From: an uncultured Bacilli bacterium
Lineage (GTDB): Bacteria > Bacillota_I > Bacilli_A > RF39 > UBA660
Direction of reading: 5' to 3'
Assembly (NCBI GenBank): GCA_934098705.1
Contig: CAKOPC010000001.1
Location: 335,158-399,157, forward strand
Length of the DNA: 64,000 nucleotides
Of the stretch, positions 59,813 through 64,000 are shown in pieces (position 1 is the first letter of the stretch; every line of letters begins with the position of its first letter). Position numbers and translations under genes: made by a program. The notes below the pieces were generated by a model. The model saw nothing but the letters and a program-made list of their open reading frames with translations, made no database searches and was not told where the DNA came from.

Positions 59813-61594
59813 TTATTTTACTAACTTTCTTAAACCTCTTAATATTTCTACCATAGCATAAGTATCTTGACTACAATAAATTTTTAAGTTTTTTCTTATT
59901 ACTTCTTTTTCTTCTTTTAATACATCTTCATAAGAAATATATGATATATAAGCTTCTGTTCCATTTTTTATTTCTAAATCTTTATATGACATATTTGTAA
60001 ATAATGGTAAAGTCTTTTTTATAGAGTAACTACCACTTTGTAAATTATTATAATAGTTTACACAAGAGCTTTCTTTAAATCCTAAATCTTTTTCTATTTT
60101 GGCATTATTTTTTAAAATATATAAAAGGTCATAACCACAATCTCTAATTGCTAAAAGTTCCTCTTTATAATCAGTAAAAATATTGGCAAGTTCATATAAC
60201 CTTCCCATTTCAAAAGATACATTTTGTGCCATTAATGTTCCACCTGGTTTTATATGTTCTACTAAAAACTTAACGAGTTCTAATCTTTCATCTTCTAAAG
60301 ATGAAGCAAGAAAAATATAATTGTCCTTTTCTTTATCACATAAAGAAGGCTCTCTTTCTATATGAAGTGATGCTTCAAAACAAGACTGTGTATAACACCT
60401 TTCTCCATAAAATCTTGGTAAGGGAGAGGGAAACGTTTCAAAATCAAGATGATAGATAGGATACTTTATATTATTTAAAAAAGCTTTTATTCTCTCTTTA
60501 TCTATATATATAGTATTATTATCATAACAATCTCTTTGTATTAAATGATTTTTATTTTTTAAATAAGTTTTTGGTACATCCCCAATAGTTTTATAACCAA
60601 GATTTACAAGATCATATTTATTTAAAGTATTACCATTTTCATCTTTAAAACTCCTAAAATTTAAATAATCATAACAAGCATTACTATCTGGAATATCTTT
60701 ATAACAAATACTTTTAAAAGGACACTCTAAAGTATCACCAAGCATGCAATAAAAAGAAGCCTTAAAAGTTGTATCATAATCTTTATTTAAAAGATTAAAT
60801 TTTAAGATATCATCTTCCTTTTTTATTATATCTTGATACATCTTTGTTATATCATTTAACTTAATTAAAGTTACTAAATCTTCCCCATTTACAGTATGAT
60901 AACAATTACCATTTTCATCTTTATAACCATCATATACATAATCATTATTTAAAACTGCTAAATAATAATTAAATTTTAAATTACTACTCTTCTTTTCTAT
61001 AAAATATCTTTGTACTGAAAGATCATATATATACCTTCCAACATCACTATTTCTATCAAGTAACTTTTCTATCTGTTTATCATAACTTTCTTTTATCTTT
61101 AAATTACTACTAACACAAGGACATACTTTATATATAAAATCTTGTTTTACAAATAAAGGAAATTTTATATCACATCTTTCCCCATAATAAAGAGATGTAT
61201 ACTTTTCTTTAGTTGTTGCTTTAACTTCTATTATATTTACTGTATCTTTATTTTTATTATAAACATCTATATAACATATATATTTAATATTATTATCTTT
61301 ATCATAAAAACTAAAACACTTTTGATTTAAAGTATCTAAACTATATACTGTATCCCCATCAAATTTTGTTAAAACATATTTATATACTTCTTCCTCTACT
61401 TGTTTATAGTATTTATTCATAATATTTAAAGCATCTAAACTACTATCTTTATTTAATAATTCTTTTGCTTCATTATTTAATTCTTCTATTTTATATTCTT
61501 CATATGTTATATCAGTTTTTAAATCATTACCATTAAGATATAAATATCTATTACATCTTGTATAATTTATAAAGTTTGTCTTTGTTATAATCAT
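59813..61594 (-). CDS. DUF2779 protein: Cas4-like nuclease fused to an exonuclease-like domain
   Basis: A 593-residue protein of the DUF2779 family. The N-terminal half looks like a Cas4/AddB-type nuclease: Cys14 in YTRCNRYLYL, Asp110 and EVK (123-125) as a PD-(D/E)xK core, and a later pair ECPFKSIC and ACYDYL that could complete an iron-sulfur cluster. The second half starts IYHLDFETFPSPLPRF (about 378), a DxE motif of DEDD/RNase H-like exonucleases, and includes AQNVSFEMGRL. Both nuclease sites seem intact. The family function is not established; it may process or repair nucleic acid. The patatin gene starts three bases upstream, so both are one unit. Confidence 0.8.
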   Translation of the reverse strand: MIITKTNFINYTRCNRYLYLNGNDLKTDITYEEYKIEELNNEAKELLNKDSSLDALNIMNKYYKQVEEEVYKYVLTKFDGDTVYSLDTLNQKCFSFYDKDNNIKYICYIDVYNKNKDTVNIIEVKATTKEKYTSLYYGERCDIKFPLFVKQDFIYKVCPCVSSNLKIKESYDKQIEKLLDRNSDVGRYIYDLSVQRYFIEKKSSNLKFNYYLAVLNNDYVYDGYKDENGNCYHTVNGEDLVTLIKLNDITKMYQDIIKKEDDILKFNLLNKDYDTTFKASFYCMLGDTLECPFKSICYKDIPDSNACYDYLNFRSFKDENGNTLNKYDLVNLGYKTIGDVPKTYLKNKNHLIQRDCYDNNTIYIDKERIKAFLNNIKYPIYHLDFETFPSPLPRFYGERCYTQSCFEASLHIEREPSLCDKEKDNYIFLASSLEDERLELVKFLVEHIKPGGTLMAQNVSFEMGRLYELANIFTDYKEELLAIRDCGYDLLYILKNNAKIEKDLGFKESSCVNYYNNLQSGSYSIKKTLPLFTNMSYKDLEIKNGTEAYISYISYEDVLKEEKEVIRKNLKIYCSQDTYAMVEILRGLRKLVK

Positions 61595-61597
61595 ATA

Positions 61598-62875
61598 CTA
61601 CCTCAAATTAAATACTTTTCTTATTTCTTTATATAATTCTTCTGTTTCATAAATAAATGGATATTTATTAACTAAACATATTAAATATGTTGCACTTAAA
61701 AATTCTTTTGGAAATAAAAGTGCTATATTATATAATTCTTTTTTTATTTTATTTATTTCTTCATTTTTATATTTATTATATATATAACTTATTAAAAATT
61801 TACCAGTTAAGTTCTTATTTATTTTTATATATGATAATTCATCTATATTTCTAATTAATTTTTTATTATATATATTTATATTATATATTTTAGATGTATC
61901 AAGTTCAAATATTTGCCCTAAGTACTCTATAACTTCATTTACTTCTTGATTTATATTCTTTTTATTTGTTATAGAATTAAACAATTTTTTATATTTTGAT
62001 ACTTTAAATATTTCAAGTACTGACTTATTATTCATAAGTACATCTTTTATAAGTGAAAGATAAGAATTTTCTATATTTTTATAATTTCTTTCTAAATCTC
62101 CTTGTTTAAATGTATATATATTCCCATCTAACTTTTTAAATGTTTTCATTGTATCATTATAACCAAGCCTCATATTTCTTAAGGCATATTCTTTACTAAA
62201 TGATAATGTAAAAAGTTTAGCATCTTTTAATTTTATATAAGTTACATTAACATCTTTATTTTTAACTTGTTTACTTAAACCTATTGCACTTAAGTTTACT
62301 GCAACAACCTCATCTGCCCCCATATCTATTGCAAGATTTATTGGTAAATTATCATAAAATCCACCATCTATAAAACTTTCTCCATCAATATCTTTTTTAG
62401 CAATAAAAGGATAACATATACAAGAAGCACTTATATAATCAACAAGTTTACCATATGGTATTTCTGCCTTAGTTAACATACGTGGTTTTTTATGAGTTAA
62501 AGAAACTGTTATAAGACCATAATCTATTTTTGATGATCTAAGTTTTCTTTCATCAATTAAATTATTTAAATAACCCGTTGCTTTATCAAAACTCATACCA
62601 CCTTTTGTAACTATTTCTTTGAGTAAACCCTTATAATCTAAATCTTTTATATCTCCCCCAATATCAAAATCAAAAAGATCTGTTGTCTTAATTGTTTTCC
62701 ACATTCTTTTAGCAAGATTATATTTGCCAAGTACATAAAGTGCCCCATTAATAGATCCTATTGAAGCACCACATACTATATCAAATTTCATATGTAATTT
62801 ATTTAGTGCCTTCCATACTCCTATTTCATATGAACCTTTAGCACCACCGCCACCAAAAACTAATGCTTTCTTCAT
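61598..62875 (-). CDS. Patatin-like phospholipase
   Basis: A 425-residue lipid acyl hydrolase. The patatin core (about 1-200) has the oxyanion motif GGGGAKG (8-14), the nucleophile Ser38 in GASIG (36-40) and the catalytic Asp170 in DGG (170-172). The remaining C-terminal half is a poorly conserved helical region. Bacterial relatives cut phospholipids or act as esterases; the substrate is unknown. The ATG follows AGGGTGATT. The DUF2779 gene follows after three bases. No signal peptide, so cytosolic. Confidence 0.9.
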   Translation of the reverse strand: MKKALVFGGGGAKGSYEIGVWKALNKLHMKFDIVCGASIGSINGALYVLGKYNLAKRMWKTIKTTDLFDFDIGGDIKDLDYKGLLKEIVTKGGMSFDKATGYLNNLIDERKLRSSKIDYGLITVSLTHKKPRMLTKAEIPYGKLVDYISASCICYPFIAKKDIDGESFIDGGFYDNLPINLAIDMGADEVVAVNLSAIGLSKQVKNKDVNVTYIKLKDAKLFTLSFSKEYALRNMRLGYNDTMKTFKKLDGNIYTFKQGDLERNYKNIENSYLSLIKDVLMNNKSVLEIFKVSKYKKLFNSITNKKNINQEVNEVIEYLGQIFELDTSKIYNINIYNKKLIRNIDELSYIKINKNLTGKFLISYIYNKYKNEEINKIKKELYNIALLFPKEFLSATYLICLVNKYPFIYETEELYKEIRKVFNLR

Positions 62876-62926
62876 TTTTATTAATCACCCTATTACCATT
62901 GTAACACATAAATAATTAAAATAAAA

Positions 62927-62968
62927 AAAATAATTACCTATTTTTAGATAATTATAGATAATTATTAA
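62927..62968 (-). terminator. Terminator of the FGE-like surface protein gene
   Basis: Stem AATAATTACCTA (62929-62940) with TAGATAATTATT (62955-62966), T-rich run after it on the minus strand. It lies after the stop at 62993. Confidence 0.65.
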
Positions 62969-62992
62969 TTTTTATATTAATACAATGAGATG

Positions 62993-64000
62993 CTAATCTA
63001 TTGTTACAACTAGGAATGTATCTTTTGTTTGAAACCCCCAACCATAAATTGCCCTGTCAAATATTGATGCATCAAGTCCACCATGAGAACCTCCTCTTTC
63101 GAACCAGGAATTTTGAATATAAGAAGATTCTAATCCAGTAATAAATTCATCTCCGCAAAAATTACCATTACATGCCTTAAATATACCATCAAATGTATAA
63201 TAATCAATATACTTATTATTTTCATTTATTTCATTGAAATTTTTCAAGACATTTTCAGTAAATCCAGAACCTGCATCACTCATATTATTCTTAGATGATG
63301 TATATTTTGCCATAACATAAGTAAGTTGCCCTCCTACCATATCATATATACCATATACACTATTTGTTGTTGAGGCTCTAACACCTTTTCCAGTTTCTTT
63401 TACATCACTTATTGTTCCATCATAATTCATCTTATAATCATTATATGTATAATATCCATAGGTGAAATTCGGTCTTATAACATCTGTTTCCCCAGGGAAC
63501 TGGTCTTTATTACTTTTTATTGAACCTGCATGCCCTCCAGCACTTTTGCCAGTATAATCACCAGAATTATTTGGATAAATAACAATACAATTTATATCAG
63601 TACATCTATTATTTGTATATTTACTATATGAAAGCATAGCTATAGCTCCCCAGTCTATGTCCTTTATCATATGTACGTCAACTTCATCTGTAAAACCATG
63701 CGGATTACCTGCTCTTTGCATACTTTTTACATTAAAAAAATCTCGTGATACATTTGCTGTCATAAATTTTACATTTGGTAAAACTCTTAAACTATCTGCT
63801 GAAGAACAGTCTGTTGTAGTACATGTTGGAGAGGTTGTAACACTATTATCAAGTCCAACTGCAAACTTTGATACCCAAATGCCTGATAAGTTTTGATTAC
63901 CAAATGTAAACGCTGAATGTATTTTATAACTTTGTTGACTTGGAGTTGTTTGACTTTTTAAGATAAAATTTAATGGTACTGGTCCTTGTTTGGAAAGTGC
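62993..64000 (-). CDS. Sulfatase-modifying-factor (FGE)-like surface protein, C-terminal part
   Basis: The frame is open to the right edge, so at least 335 codons are present and the start is outside the window. A fragment of the FGE-sulfatase-like fold is clear: SGIWVSKFAVGL, LPNVKFMTANVSRDFF, HMIKDIDWGAIAMLSYSKY, NSVYGIYDMVGGQLTYVMAKY, then SWFERGGSHGG near the end. Such exported proteins of Bacilli and Clostridia use the fold for ligand binding rather than for formylglycine formation. The last ~40 codons read AFxxxGG-like but diverge from the usual AGVF...GFRVVL ending (here FLVVTID), and their base composition is higher in G+C than the rest of the gene. Stop is TAG at 62993. Confidence 0.85.
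   Translation of the reverse strand, partial: ALSKQGPVPLNFILKSQTTPSQQSYKIHSAFTFGNQNLSGIWVSKFAVGLDNSVTTSPTCTTTDCSSADSLRVLPNVKFMTANVSRDFFNVKSMQRAGNPHGFTDEVDVHMIKDIDWGAIAMLSYSKYTNNRCTDINCIVIYPNNSGDYTGKSAGGHAGSIKSNKDQFPGETDVIRPNFTYGYYTYNDYKMNYDGTISDVKETGKGVRASTTNSVYGIYDMVGGQLTYVMAKYTSSKNNMSDAGSGFTENVLKNFNEINENNKYIDYYTFDGIFKACNGNFCGDEFITGLESSYIQNSWFERGGSHGGLDASIFDRAIYGWGFQTKDTFLVVTID

Overview
The window is AT-rich Bacillota (Firmicutes, Bacilli) chromosome. Codons end mostly in A or T, ribosome binding sites are of AGGAGG or GGTGAT type, genes are tightly packed, and TGA is used as a stop (for example at 4253-4255), so the standard bacterial code applies. A GerA-type germinant receptor operon, an alpha/beta small acid-soluble spore protein and a Cse60-like protein indicate a spore former. 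EzrA, the rpsO-pnp pair, an HrcA/CIRCE heat-shock operon, sortase-anchored pilin, and many SipW/TasA-like or C-type-lectin-like surface proteins fit an uncultured-type gut Bacilli lineage near Erysipelotrichales/RF39. That placement is inference. No rRNA, tRNA, CRISPR array or complete mobile element was seen.

Layout. 1-1138: 5' part of a phosphoketolase gene. 1228-2688: exported lectin-like surface protein whose 3' end is strikingly GC-rich. 2810-6463: gerA operon (A-C-B order), then two small holin-like membrane proteins and a membrane-anchored propeller-like protein. 8510-11417: YtxH/DUF948 envelope pair, an acidic disordered protein, a lipoprotein and TrmB. 11503-13428: small spore-type proteins, a membrane protein and a sortase; 13415-15292: the SpaA-type pilin that is the probable sortase substrate. 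15353-25000: leuS, a radical-SAM gene, a pseudopilin, ligA, fmt, a shortened alaS and a small P-loop kinase. 25101-31824: AI-2E-type transporter, a 53-residue Cys-ended membrane peptide, recD2, mtaB and a second acidic disordered protein. 31923-35508: two very large Cys-rich pseudopilins with copied promoters. 35583-42435: dnaJ, pepF, dnaK, grpE, an unknown gene and hrcA, under a promoter flanked by two CIRCE operators. 42596-50122: second lectin-like protein, SASP, thiI with an internal tandem duplication, an HD protein, a degenerate RNB-type protein, pnp and rpsO. 50255-50920: remnant transposase joined to a broken gene copy. 50912-54379: cluster of exported TasA-like proteins, the first with two dockerin-like modules and a G12 tract inside its promoter spacer. 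54539-62875: ABC-F ATPase, EzrA, Ig-like pseudopilin-like protein, DUF4282-like protein, RpoZ, DUF2779 nuclease-like protein and a patatin. 62993-64000: 3' part of a sulfatase-modifying-factor-like surface protein.

The housekeeping genes (translation, tRNA modification, replication/repair, proteostasis) are conventional. The distinctive content is the cell surface: at least ten exported or pilin-like proteins in 64 kb, with signs of switchable expression (poly-G promoter spacer), possible targeted diversification (a 134-bp C-terminal segment of about 46% G+C with many NNC codons) and promoter duplication. The most notable leads are the poly-G promoter at 54421-54448, the candidate variable region at 1283-1416, the dockerin-like insertion, and a short ISPV[YF]G motif shared by two otherwise unrelated disordered proteins.
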